DNA of 64,000 nt. It comes from Hohaiivirga sp031546825 (GTDB lineage: Bacteria > Pseudomonadota > Alphaproteobacteria > Rhizobiales > Beijerinckiaceae). Below, piece after piece: positions 54,250-63,406 of the stretch. Each line of letters opens with the position of its first letter. Position 1 is the first letter of the stretch. The notes below the pieces were generated by a model. The model worked only from the letters and a program-made list of their open reading frames with translations. It was not told the origin of the DNA and ran no database searches. The stretch lies in contig JAVBJU010000010.1 of NCBI GenBank assembly GCA_031546825.1, positions 65,093 to 129,092 of the forward strand, in the 5' to 3' direction. A program made the translations under genes and the position numbers.

Positions 54250-56427
54250 TTATTCAGCGGCAATACGGTTCTCATCGTTTGGCGGCGGGCTGAGGGCTGC
54301 GGCCAGAGAGATCAGATAGCTGTCGTGCAGGACCACCATGCGCTCTTTTGTTTTGAGCCACTGCGCCGCCTCGGCGATATTTTCCGCTTCCTTGATCTTG
54401 GCTTCGGCGATGACACGATCCGGCTCGATGTGGCCGCGTTTCCGCTCACTGGCGAGCGGCAGCATCTTTTCGTGGGCGAGGCGCAATTCACGGTCGGCAT
54501 GGAGAACGAGAAGGGAATCAGCGTCGTCGAAGTCCAGCTTGGTGCGCTCGTTCTGTAGTTCATTGGCGCGCAGGGCGATGGCGGGTATGGCACCTTCTTC
54601 CGGCGTCATGAGCAAACCACGGCGTTTGAGCCACAGGCCCACGCCGATCTGTCCGCTGCACCATGACAACGGAATGGCGAGCACCAGGCCGAGAATGGTT
54701 GGCGACATCCAGAGGAACAGCGAGGTGGCGATAAGAAACGCCGAAATACCGGTGATGAACCCGAGAAGCGTATGCCAGCGGTGACGCCGAATGATATCAC
54801 GCATTGGGATAGAGCCGTCATCGCGGCGTTGGGGCGACCACCCGGAATCGCGCCCGAGGAGAATCTGAAATACCGAGCCGGACTGGATCAGCATGAGGAT
54901 AGGCGCGATCAGCGCCGATAGAATCAACTCGATGAAAGCCGAGAGAATGAGGCGTAATGCACCGCCGCAGGCCCGCCGCTCGTCTCGGGTGATCAATGTC
55001 AGGATCAGACCGAATACTTTTGGGGCGATCAGAATGGCCATCGTCAGCCCGAAGAGCGCCAAAGCGCGCTGGGGATCGAAGGTCGGCCAGACCGGGTAAA
55101 GGCTAAAATCGCGGGCAAAATATTCAGGCCGGATGTAGTGCGATTGTAAGACAAGCGCGATACCGACGATAAACTGGAACATCCAGAAGGGGGATGCCAG
55201 ATAAGACATGATGCCGGTGGCAAAATGCTGGCGTGAGGCCAGTTTCATGCCGCTGGTGGGTAGTACGCGAATGTGCTGCATATTGCCCTGACACCAGCGC
55301 CGATCACGCACTGCGAGATCGATGAGCGACGGCGGGCTTTCCTCGTAGGAGCCAGAAAGATAGGGCAGCATATAAACAAGCCAGCCCGCGCGGCGGATGA
55401 GGGCCGCCTCCACGAAATCATGGCTGAGGATATGGCCGCCGAATGGCGGCTTGCCGCGCAGATCTGGGAGGCCGGCGCTTTCAGCGAAAGCCTTGACGCG
55501 GATGATGGCGTTGTGGCCCCAGTAATTGCCATCTTGCCCCATCCAGGCGGAGAGGCCAGCGGCGACAACCGGGCCGTAGACGCGGGCGGCAAACTGCTGC
55601 ACGCGCGCCATCAGGGTGTTGCGGTTAATGATGAGCGGCAGCGTCTGAATGATGCCGGCATCGGGATCCTTCTCCATCGCCGTCGCGAGCTGGATAATGC
55701 AATCCCCAGTCATGAGGCTGTCGGCATCCAGCACCAGCATATGGTCGTAATCGGAACCCCAACGGGTGACGAAGTCAGCGATGTTACCAGCCTTGCGGCT
55801 GTAATTCTTCGGGCGGTGGCGATAATAGAGCCGCGCGTTCGGCCCCATCGTCTTGCGCAGGTCAAGGAAGGCGCGCTCTTCGGCGACCCATGCGTCGGGT
55901 TGCGTGCTGTCGGACAGAATGAAGTAATCAAAGCTCGCGCCAAGACCGGTGGCCTCAACGGATTCCCATATGGCCTGCACGGCCGCAAAGGTTCGCGAGG
56001 TCGATTCATTATAGACCGGCATGATGATCGCTGTGCGGCTCACCAGTTTATCCGGCGCCTGCAGGGGCGCACGATTGCGCAGGAGCAGGGCGACGAACCC
56101 GGCGATGGCACTGGTGAAGGCAAGCGCGATCCACGAAAAATTCACGGTGAACAGCAAGAGCAGAATGTACTGCAGGATGGTGGTGCCATTGATCGACACC
56201 ACGCGATACATTTCCCAGGCTCCGTAAGCCGTCAGCAGAAACGCACTACCGAATACGAACAACCGTACAAGCGGTCGCCGGTCATAGGCCTCGGGCCGCT
56301 CCAGCTTGCGCTCTTCCTGTTTGGCCCAGCGGAACAGGGCTTGTGTTGGCATCGCCATGTGGCGTTCAACGGGCATACCCGTGTCGGGGATCGCTTGTGT
56401 TGGGGTCTTCTTTTTCATGCTGTTCAC
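54250..56427 (-). CDS. opgH: Glucan glucosyltransferase OpgH (MdoH)
   Basis: An inner-membrane glycosyltransferase of about 725 residues that makes the beta-1,2-glucan backbone of osmoregulated periplasmic glucans. It has several membrane segments, and the GT2 catalytic domain has LVLDADSLMTGD and DRRWCQGNMQHI, with FGGHILSHDFVEAAL between them. The GTG start overlaps the opgG stop by 4 bases (GTGA), the likeliest arrangement; an upstream ATG at 56448 and a downstream ATG at 56418 are alternatives. Rhizobia more often use NdvB for cyclic glucans, so opgGH here is notable. Confidence 0.9.
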   Translation of the reverse strand: MNSMKKKTPTQAIPDTGMPVERHMAMPTQALFRWAKQEERKLERPEAYDRRPLVRLFVFGSAFLLTAYGAWEMYRVVSINGTTILQYILLLLFTVNFSWIALAFTSAIAGFVALLLRNRAPLQAPDKLVSRTAIIMPVYNESTSRTFAAVQAIWESVEATGLGASFDYFILSDSTQPDAWVAEERAFLDLRKTMGPNARLYYRHRPKNYSRKAGNIADFVTRWGSDYDHMLVLDADSLMTGDCIIQLATAMEKDPDAGIIQTLPLIINRNTLMARVQQFAARVYGPVVAAGLSAWMGQDGNYWGHNAIIRVKAFAESAGLPDLRGKPPFGGHILSHDFVEAALIRRAGWLVYMLPYLSGSYEESPPSLIDLAVRDRRWCQGNMQHIRVLPTSGMKLASRQHFATGIMSYLASPFWMFQFIVGIALVLQSHYIRPEYFARDFSLYPVWPTFDPQRALALFGLTMAILIAPKVFGLILTLITRDERRACGGALRLILSAFIELILSALIAPILMLIQSGSVFQILLGRDSGWSPQRRDDGSIPMRDIIRRHRWHTLLGFITGISAFLIATSLFLWMSPTILGLVLAIPLSWCSGQIGVGLWLKRRGLLMTPEEGAIPAIALRANELQNERTKLDFDDADSLLVLHADRELRLAHEKMLPLASERKRGHIEPDRVIAEAKIKEAENIAEAAQWLKTKERMVVLHDSYLISLAAALSPPPNDENRIAAE

Positions 56428-57989
56428 GCGGTCCACCGGTAAAGCCATATTTCGCTGGCGGGGTTTTCACCGGCCATCAGAACCAGCCGCAATTCGCTGG
56501 CATTGTCGCTGCCTGGGTCAATATCAAAGGCGACCCGCACAGTTTTCAGATCGGGATATGTCCATGTCTTTATATTTGCCACGGCACCCGGGCGGGCGAT
56601 GACATCCGGCTTGATCTGCGCCATGAGTTCCGGAGTGAGGTTGTCGCCGGTGAACTCAATGAGATAACGCCGTCTCTTGCCGCCTGCGCCCTTACCGGTG
56701 CGCGTGGAGGAGACAGAGGCAAGCGGAGTTCGCTCCGGCGGCGTCCAGCACCAGTACTGGCGATAGGCGAAGGACGCCTCGGTGCCCGCAGCCAGCGGCG
56801 TCTTGGGGCGCCAGTAAGACAGTACATTGGAATTGATTTCGGCATCGCTCGGAATTTCGAGCAACTGCACCACGCCATCGTTCCAATCTGCCAGTGGTTG
56901 TACCCACAGGCTCGGATAGCGCTCGAAATGGCGGTCATCGTCGCGGAAGGCGCCATAGCTGCGGTCGCGTTGCATCAGTCCGAACCCCTTGGGGTTCTTG
57001 TCCATGAACTGAGAAATCTGCAGGGCGTCCGGGTTTTTCAGCGGACGCCACAGCCATTCGCCCTGGCCGTTGTTCATCTGCAACCCGCTGGCATCATGCA
57101 CGGCCTGGCGCGGATCGTCGAACTTGCGCTGATCATACGGCGCGAAGAGGAAGCGGCTGCTCATGCCGCCGATGCCCACATGTTCGAGAGCGACACGGGG
57201 AAATAATGTCATCTCGACATCGACGATTGTTGTCTCTCCCGGGCGGAATGTGAAACTCAATGCACCGGCGACGGATTCGGAATCAACCAGCGCATTCACC
57301 ACGAGGGCATTGGAGCCCGCCTCGGGGCGCTCAAACCAGAAGGCCTTGAAAATGGGGAATTCTTCACCGCGCATATCGGCGGGCTTGAGGGTCAGGGCGC
57401 GCGCGATGGTGCCGTAGCTTTGGCCACGGGCGATGGCTTGAAAGAAGGTGGCACCCTGAACAATCGCAAATTCGGCCAGGTCGCCATTGGTCTTGGAGTA
57501 GAGGCGGAAACCGGAATAATCGAGATCGGGAACCTCTGCCGGTACGTTGAGCGCGCCGAAATTAAAGCGGCTTTTTTCATACGGGATGGGCCGCACAACG
57601 CCTTCCTCCACCGTGTGGAGTTTCACCGCATTGGAAAACAGAAAGCCCCGATGCAGCGGCTCAATGGCAAAGCCCCAGTTATCCTTGGCCCAGACGAAAC
57701 TGCCCGCGTCGGACCGGATCGAGGCATATTGCTCATAGGTCAGATTCGCGAAAGCCTCGGGCAATGCCCGCGAGGGCGCGACAAACGGTTTTTGTGAAAG
57801 CGCGCGGGCGAGGTCCGCAACCGCAGAGGCCGAAAAGGCGGGGACGTCCGGCGTTGCACTGGGTTTGGGCGGGGTATTCGGTTGGGCGTAGCCCGCCGTC
57901 ACATGGAACAAGACCGCAGAAGCACCAAAGAGGGTCGTAAATTCTCTGCGGTTCATGCTTGAAAACGAAGACGGCAAGATAGGCTCCAT
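56424..57989 (-). CDS. opgG: Periplasmic glucan biosynthesis protein OpgG (MdoG)
   Basis: A 521-residue periplasmic protein that works with OpgH to release and branch glucans. A twin-arginine-like signal (NRREFTTLFGASAVLF) is near the start; mature sequence YEQYASIRSDAGSFVWAKD and the C-terminal KTVRVAFDIDPGSDNAS are typical of OpgG/MdoG. The start at MEPILPS is the first ATG; MNRREFT at 57956 is an alternative. Neither has a good ribosome binding site. It is upstream of opgH in one operon. Confidence 0.9.
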   Translation of the reverse strand: MEPILPSSFSSMNRREFTTLFGASAVLFHVTAGYAQPNTPPKPSATPDVPAFSASAVADLARALSQKPFVAPSRALPEAFANLTYEQYASIRSDAGSFVWAKDNWGFAIEPLHRGFLFSNAVKLHTVEEGVVRPIPYEKSRFNFGALNVPAEVPDLDYSGFRLYSKTNGDLAEFAIVQGATFFQAIARGQSYGTIARALTLKPADMRGEEFPIFKAFWFERPEAGSNALVVNALVDSESVAGALSFTFRPGETTIVDVEMTLFPRVALEHVGIGGMSSRFLFAPYDQRKFDDPRQAVHDASGLQMNNGQGEWLWRPLKNPDALQISQFMDKNPKGFGLMQRDRSYGAFRDDDRHFERYPSLWVQPLADWNDGVVQLLEIPSDAEINSNVLSYWRPKTPLAAGTEASFAYRQYWCWTPPERTPLASVSSTRTGKGAGGKRRRYLIEFTGDNLTPELMAQIKPDVIARPGAVANIKTWTYPDLKTVRVAFDIDPGSDNASELRLVLMAGENPASEIWLYRWTA

Positions 57990-58196
57990 TGAGGAGGGGT
58001 TTTCAATGTGTTTGCGAGACGCATAACGGATGGATGCTTAGCACGAAAAAATTGACGGTGGGAGCGAAATTGGTGGTTTCTTTCAAGGAGATTCCATCAA
58101 TCTCAGTAAAGCGTTAAAACATTATGGTATATCCGGGAAGACGGCGTTATACCGCCGCGTTCCCAAGTTTCCGAAACGCATCATAGCGGAGTGAAT

Positions 58197-59531
58197 ATGA
58201 ACCGTTCCTGTCTCGCAATCGTTCTGGCCGCTGGTGAAGGAACGCGCATGCGCTCCAGCCTGCCGAAAGTGCTGCATCGCGTGGCAGGGCGCACCATGCT
58301 GGGCCATGTTCTTGCTGAAGTGACCCGTGCGGGCGCAGACCGCGTCGTTGTGGTCGTTGGTCCGGGGCAGGAAGCGGTTGAGCGCGAAGTGCAGCAGATT
58401 GCCCCGCAGGCACACATATCGGTGCAGCGGGAGAGGTTGGGCACGGCGCACGCGGTACTGGCCGCGCGTGAACATCTTGCACAACCGGTCGATGACGTTG
58501 TGGTGGCTTTCGCCGATACTCCGCTGATCGATGCCGATATTTTTCGCACTCTGCGGGCACCGCTCGCAAGTGGCGCGGAAGTGGCAGTGCTGGGTTTCGA
58601 GGCTGCCGACCCCCATGGTTATGGTCGACTTCTCATGACAGGGGACACACTCGCGGCTATCCGTGAGGAAAAAGACGCTTCACCGGAAGAGCGCAAGGTG
58701 CGGCTGTGTAACGCCGGGTTGATGGCATTTCAGGGAGCAGGGCTCCTGACGCTGCTCAATTCCATCGGCAACGCGAATGCCAAAGGCGAATATTACCTGA
58801 CCGATGCCGTTGCTCTTGCCGTTGCCGCAGGGCGGAAAACCGTGGCGGTTCACGCTGATGAAGAAGCCGTGCAAGGCGTCAACGACAAACGGCAATTGGC
58901 GGTGGCCGAAGCAGCCATGCAGCGCCGTCTGCGTGAAAAAGCGTTGATTGCCGGTGTGACGATGATTGCGCCCGAAACCGTATTTTTGAGCCATGACACC
59001 ACGTTTGGCAAAGATGTCGAGATTGAGCCCAACGTGTATTTTGCCCCCGGCGTGAGTGTGGGCAACGGTGTTGTCATTCACGCTTTCAGCCATCTTGAGG
59101 GCGCGTCTATTTCTGATGGTGCATCGGTTGGCCCCTACGCCCGGCTGCGTCCAGGAACTGTGGTCGGCGAGGAGGCCAAGGTCGGTAATTTCGTCGAGAT
59201 CAAGAAGACGGTGCTCGGCAAGGGAGCCAAGGTCTCGCATCTCACCTATCTCGGTGACGCAACAGTGGGCGCGCACGCCAATATCGGCGCGGGCACCATC
59301 ACCTGCAATTACGATGGCTTCAATAAATTCGAGACGCAGATTGGCGAGGGGGCTTTCATCGGCTCCAACTCTTCACTGGTTGCACCTGTGTCCATCGGGC
59401 CAGGTGCCTTCATCGGCTCCGGTTCGGTCATCACCAAGGATGTCGCTGGCGATGCACTCGCGGTTGCCCGTGGGCGGCAGATTGACAGGCCTGGCTGGGG
59501 CAAGACATTTCGCGCCGCGCACAAAAAATGA
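58197..59531 (+). CDS. glmU: Bifunctional GlmU (UDP-GlcNAc pyrophosphorylase / GlcN-1-P acetyltransferase)
   Basis: Makes UDP-GlcNAc for murein and lipopolysaccharide. The N-terminal uridyltransferase domain has the signature LAAGEGTRMRSSLPKVLH and, later, NAGLMAFQG; the C-terminal left-handed beta-helix (about residues 250-440) shows hexapeptide repeats and ITCNYDGFNKFETQIG with the acetyltransferase site. The start MNRSCLAIV has GGAG at the right distance. glmS follows after about 120 bases, on the same strand. Confidence 0.96.
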   Translation: MNRSCLAIVLAAGEGTRMRSSLPKVLHRVAGRTMLGHVLAEVTRAGADRVVVVVGPGQEAVEREVQQIAPQAHISVQRERLGTAHAVLAAREHLAQPVDDVVVAFADTPLIDADIFRTLRAPLASGAEVAVLGFEAADPHGYGRLLMTGDTLAAIREEKDASPEERKVRLCNAGLMAFQGAGLLTLLNSIGNANAKGEYYLTDAVALAVAAGRKTVAVHADEEAVQGVNDKRQLAVAEAAMQRRLREKALIAGVTMIAPETVFLSHDTTFGKDVEIEPNVYFAPGVSVGNGVVIHAFSHLEGASISDGASVGPYARLRPGTVVGEEAKVGNFVEIKKTVLGKGAKVSHLTYLGDATVGAHANIGAGTITCNYDGFNKFETQIGEGAFIGSNSSLVAPVSIGPGAFIGSGSVITKDVAGDALAVARGRQIDRPGWGKTFRAAHKK

Positions 59532-59652
59532 ACCTATTTTCGCGGCTGTCATAATCGGTCACGCAACTTGATTTGGCGTGATGGTGTGTGCCGCGTAGCT
59601 ATAAGCGCAGAATTATTCCGCCTGTACAGGGTGGCTCCGAAAGAGAAACAAT

Positions 59653-61479
59653 ATGTGTGGTATCGTTGGAATCCTCGGTAATGAGCCGGTTGCGCCGCTG
59701 ATTGTCGAAGCGTTGAAGCGGCTGGAATATCGCGGCTACGATTCGGCTGGTGTGGCGACGCTTGATGGCGTGACGCTGAAACGCTGCCGGGCTGAGGGCA
59801 AACTGCGCAATCTCGATGCCAAGCTGCGGGCTCATCCGTTATCCGGCACATCCGGCATCGGCCACACCCGCTGGGCAACCCACGGAAAGCCCAATGAAAT
59901 CAACGCCCATCCCCATGCGACCGACCGGGTGGCCGTGGTGCATAACGGCATCATCGAGAATTTCCGTGAACTCAAGGAAGAACTGACCGCCGCAGGAATC
60001 GTTTTCGAAACGGAAACCGATACTGAAGTTGTCGTGCAGATGGTGTCCCGCGCCTTGAAGGCTGGCAAAGCACCGATTGATGCAGTGGCCGAGACGTTGC
60101 CACGGTTGCGCGGTGCTTTTGCGCTGGCCTTTCTGTTTGCGGGTGAAAACGACCTGCTGATTGGCGCGCGCCACGGCGCACCGCTCGCGGTGGGCTATGG
60201 TGATGGCGAGAATTTTTTGGGGTCGGACGCGCTGGCGCTGGCACCGTTTACCGCCGATATCGCCTATCTCGACGAGGGCGATTGGGTGGTGATCAGCCGC
60301 GCCAAAGTGGACATTCGCGATGCCGCTGGCACGCCCGTTAGCCGCAAGCGCTACAGCATCAATACCGGAGCATTTCTGGCTGATAAGGGCAATTATCGCC
60401 ACTTCATGCTCAAGGAAATCAACGAGCAGTCAGAAGTGGTGGGGCGCACGCTGGCCCATTACGTTGATTTCGCCAATGGCCGGATCTCACTGCCGGAAGA
60501 TCTGCCGTTCAAATTCGAGAACCTTAAACGCCTGTCGATCGTCGCTTGCGGCACGGCTTATCTGGCCGGGCTCGTCGCCAAATACTGGTTTGAACGCCTG
60601 GCACGCCTGCCGGTCGAAATTGATGTGGCATCCGAGTTTCGCTATCGCGAGATGCCGCTTGATGCGGGTGAACTCGCACTGTTCATCTCGCAATCCGGTG
60701 AAACCGCCGACACGCTTGCCTCCCTGCGCTACGCCAAGCAGTGTGAGCAGCACATCATGACCGTCGTCAATGTGGCGACCTCAACCATGGCGCGGGAAAG
60801 CCATGTGGTTTTTCCGACCTTGGCCGGTCCGGAAATCGGCGTGGCCTCCACCAAGGCTTTCACCTGTCAGCTTGCCGTGCTGCTGTGCCTTGCCGTTGCG
60901 GCGGGCCGGGCACGTGGTACGCTTTCGGCGGAGGATGAAAAGCGCATTGTCAATATGCTGATCGGAGTACCGGGGCTTCTGAGCGAAACCCTGAAAATCG
61001 AACCGCAAACCGAACAATTGGCCCACACCCTCGTCAAGACAAGCGACGTGCTTTATCTCGGGCGCGGCACCTCGTATCCGCTGGCGATGGAAGGGGCGTT
61101 GAAGCTGAAAGAGCTGTCTTATATCCATGCTGAAGGCTATGCCGCCGGTGAACTCAAACACGGCCCCATTGCGCTGATTGATGAGACGCTGCCGGTGGTG
61201 GTGAGTGCGCCAAGCGATACGTTCTAGGAAAAGACCGTCTCCAACCTGCAGGAAGTTGCAGCGCGCGGCGGGCGTATCATGCTGATTACCGACGAAGCCG
61301 GTTCGAAAGCCTCGGGGCTTGATCATGCGGCGACGATTGTTGTGCCCGATTGCGACCCGCTCATTGCGCCGATTATCTATGCAATCCCGATCCAGTTTCT
61401 CGCCTATCACACGGCGGTGCTGGCCGGAAAAGATGCCGATCAGCCGCGCAATCTGGCAAAATCGGTGACGGTGGAATAG
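59653..61479 (+). pseudogene. glmS: glmS interrupted by an in-frame amber codon (glucosamine-6-phosphate synthase)
   Basis: Converts fructose-6-phosphate and glutamine to glucosamine-6-phosphate. The frame MCGIVGI carries the catalytic Cys2, the glutaminase domain, and two SIS isomerase domains (ACGTAYLAGLVAKYW, GVASTKAFTCQLA, LGRGTSYPLAMEGALKLKEL). At 61225-61227 the expected DTFxEKTVSN site reads TTC TAG GAA, a stop at codon 525. Reading continues in frame for 83 codons (EKTVSNLQEVAARGGRIM, ending AKSVTVE) to the natural stop at 61477-61479. A mutation, sequencing error or recoding are all possible; the truncated protein would lack the end of SIS2. Confidence 0.85.
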
Positions 61480-61493
61480 GGCGGTTTTCCGCC

Positions 61494-62894
61494 CTACACT
61501 CCGCCCATATAAAAATTTTCCATGCGCAGGGTTTCATCCTCGGTGAAGCGGTGGTCCGCAGGCGGATGGGCGCGTTGCCCACATTCGCGGCGTGGACAGA
61601 TGCGACACCCGACCCCAATGGGCACCGCGCCGTTGGCGGATGTTAGATCAATACCATCGGCGTAAATCATCCGGTTGGCGTGTTCGATCGAGCAGCCGAG
61701 TCCGATGGATAAATGACGGCGCGGCGCGTTGTAGCTGTAGCCCCCCTTGATGACAGCCTTGGCAATACAAAAATAACGCCGGCCGTCTGGCATCTGGCTC
61801 AGCTGAATGTTGATCTGGCCAGGATTGAGAAATGCGGCGTAGACATTCCAACGTGGGCAGGCGCCACTGTGGCGCGGAATATGGATGCCCGACAGTGAGA
61901 AACGCTTGGAGATGTTACCGGCGATATCGGTGCGGATAAGGTGGACGGGCACGCCGCTCATTCCGGGCCTTTGCAGCGTGGTCATGCGGTGGCAAACCTG
62001 CTCGAAAGTGGCGCGGAAGCGGCGTCCGATCCGCTCAATGTCATAGCGCGTATCGCGGCACGCGGTGAAGAAGGCCTCATAGGGCATGATGAGTGCCGCA
62101 GCGGTGTAGGATGCCAGCACCGAGCGCACCAGACCGACAGAGTCCGGCTGGGGCAATGTGCTTTGCAGGATCAGTGCCGTCATCTCCTTTTCGGCAATCA
62201 GCCGCGCCACATGCATCGCCAGGGTGAAGAACGCCGACCGAGGCTCGAGCGTATCGGAAATCACCAGTACCCGCCCATGGTCTTCCTCGCGCAGCATGAC
62301 ACCGTTGGGCAGCGAGCGCACGCGGGTTTCGATGCCAAAGACGTTGAAGAGATAATCCCGCAAACCTTGCTCAAAATTATCGGTGGTGTCCCCAATGTCC
62401 CGCCGCAGGCGCTCCGCCGTCGCCTCCAAGGTTGGGAAATAGTTGCCGTTTTCCTGGAGAAAGTCTGAGACGGCTTCCGTGACGAGATTGTAACCCGTGC
62501 TCGCGCTTTCCCGCAGGGCTTCCGGGCGCTGTAATTCCTTGACCCGATCGAAGAGTTTCAGAACCGCGCGACCCACGGCGGGGTGGGCCTGTACAAGGTC
62601 GCGTATATCCTGATTGGTGAGGTCGCTGTCGGCGAACAGATCGTCACCGAACAGTTCCATGAGATCCCCCACCAACCGGCCGTCATCGCTCTCCGCCAAC
62701 TCGCCGGGCTCGACCCCGAAATGGCCAGAGATGCGAAACAGCAGAGGCACGGTGATGCGACGGCGGTTGTGCTCGATCAGATTGAGATAGCTTGCGGAAA
62801 TATCGAGCGCCTCCGCCAACTGGGTCTGAGAGAGACCCTTCTGGTGTCGTAACCGCTTGATACGCCCGCCGATTTGAGGTTCGGCGCGGGCCAT
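61494..62894 (-). CDS. XRE-family short-chain-acyl-responsive regulator (RamB/ScfR-like)
   Basis: A 466-residue regulator. Helix-turn-helix at residues 9-65 (IKRLRHQKGLSQTQLAEALD), an ImmA/IrrE-like middle region (VARLIAEKEMTALILQS), and a C-terminal DUF2083-type part with a cysteine cluster (GVGCRICPRRECGQRAH). This architecture is known from RamB, which controls glyoxylate-shunt genes in actinobacteria, and from rhizobial regulators called short-chain fatty acyl regulators. It is divergent from aceA, which fits control of that gene. Its 3' end meets the glmS stop. Confidence 0.88.
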   Translation of the reverse strand: MARAEPQIGGRIKRLRHQKGLSQTQLAEALDISASYLNLIEHNRRRITVPLLFRISGHFGVEPGELAESDDGRLVGDLMELFGDDLFADSDLTNQDIRDLVQAHPAVGRAVLKLFDRVKELQRPEALRESASTGYNLVTEAVSDFLQENGNYFPTLEATAERLRRDIGDTTDNFEQGLRDYLFNVFGIETRVRSLPNGVMLREEDHGRVLVISDTLEPRSAFFTLAMHVARLIAEKEMTALILQSTLPQPDSVGLVRSVLASYTAAALIMPYEAFFTACRDTRYDIERIGRRFRATFEQVCHRMTTLQRPGMSGVPVHLIRTDIAGNISKRFSLSGIHIPRHSGACPRWNVYAAFLNPGQINIQLSQMPDGRRYFCIAKAVIKGGYSYNAPRRHLSIGLGCSIEHANRMIYADGIDLTSANGAVPIGVGCRICPRRECGQRAHPPADHRFTEDETLRMENFYMGGV

Positions 62895-62996
62895 CGATCG
62901 TTCCTTCCTGTGGCACGGTTTACAAAATCCGCGTCGTTTCTTTGCAATGATTTACAGCTTAACGCGCTGTTTTCATTATTCATCTTGTAATTATCG

Positions 62997-63008
62997 TGAC
63001 AATTGTCA
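62997..63008. promoter_or_regulatory. Perfect palindrome upstream of the small ORF and aceA
   Basis: TGACAATTGTCA is a perfect 12-bp palindrome. TGACAATTGT occurs again at 63363-63372, 35 bases before the aceA start. Both sites fit a common regulator, perhaps the divergent RamB-like protein. Confidence 0.55.
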
Positions 63009-63063
63009 ATTTTTTACTCAAGGCGAATGCATTTGAAGCGTTCCATCAATCAGGAGAAACGTC

Positions 63064-63324
63064 ATGAGCAAAACGATGTGCAAGAGAGGCATGGAAAACG
63101 GCTTGGAAACCAAGCTGGGTGAGGATTTCATCACTATTATCGCACCGAGCATGGCCGAGGTCATGGACAGCTTCCGGGCGCAGGGACTGGCAGCCAAGCA
63201 TTATACCATTATCCACCGTGCCGGGCGGCACAGTTTCACGATGGCGGGCGAGGGGGCGGCGCATGTGCTGTTCGAAGGCCTGCCGATGGTCGCCGCAACT
63301 TTCATGCGCCCGGCCCAGGCCTGA
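63064..63324 (+). CDS. Small protein of unknown function upstream of aceA
   Basis: An 86-residue protein, MCKRGMENGLETKLGEDF at its start, then PSMAEVMDSFRAQGLAAK and HYTIIHRAGRHSFTM. No signal peptide. AGGAGAAACG precedes the ATG. Good coding composition and its place just ahead of aceA, with the same repeated palindrome upstream, suggest shared regulation. I do not recognise the function. Confidence 0.75.
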   Translation: MSKTMCKRGMENGLETKLGEDFITIIAPSMAEVMDSFRAQGLAAKHYTIIHRAGRHSFTMAGEGAAHVLFEGLPMVAATFMRPAQA

Positions 63325-63362
63325 CCCGTCACGGTGCGGGCGGATAGCCGACCCAATTTTAC

Positions 63363-63372
63363 TGACAATTGT
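63363..63372 (+). promoter_or_regulatory. Second copy of the TGACAATTGT motif, before aceA
   Basis: The motif matches ten of the twelve positions of the palindrome at 62997 and lies between the small ORF and aceA. Confidence 0.5.
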
Positions 63373-63406
63373 TTGCTGCAACGAAACCATTTTATTGGAG
63401 GTCCCG

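Noticed and set aside
55273..56442. A 389-codon frame opposite opgH
   Set aside because: Shadow ORF; the opgH catalytic motifs lie on the minus strand.
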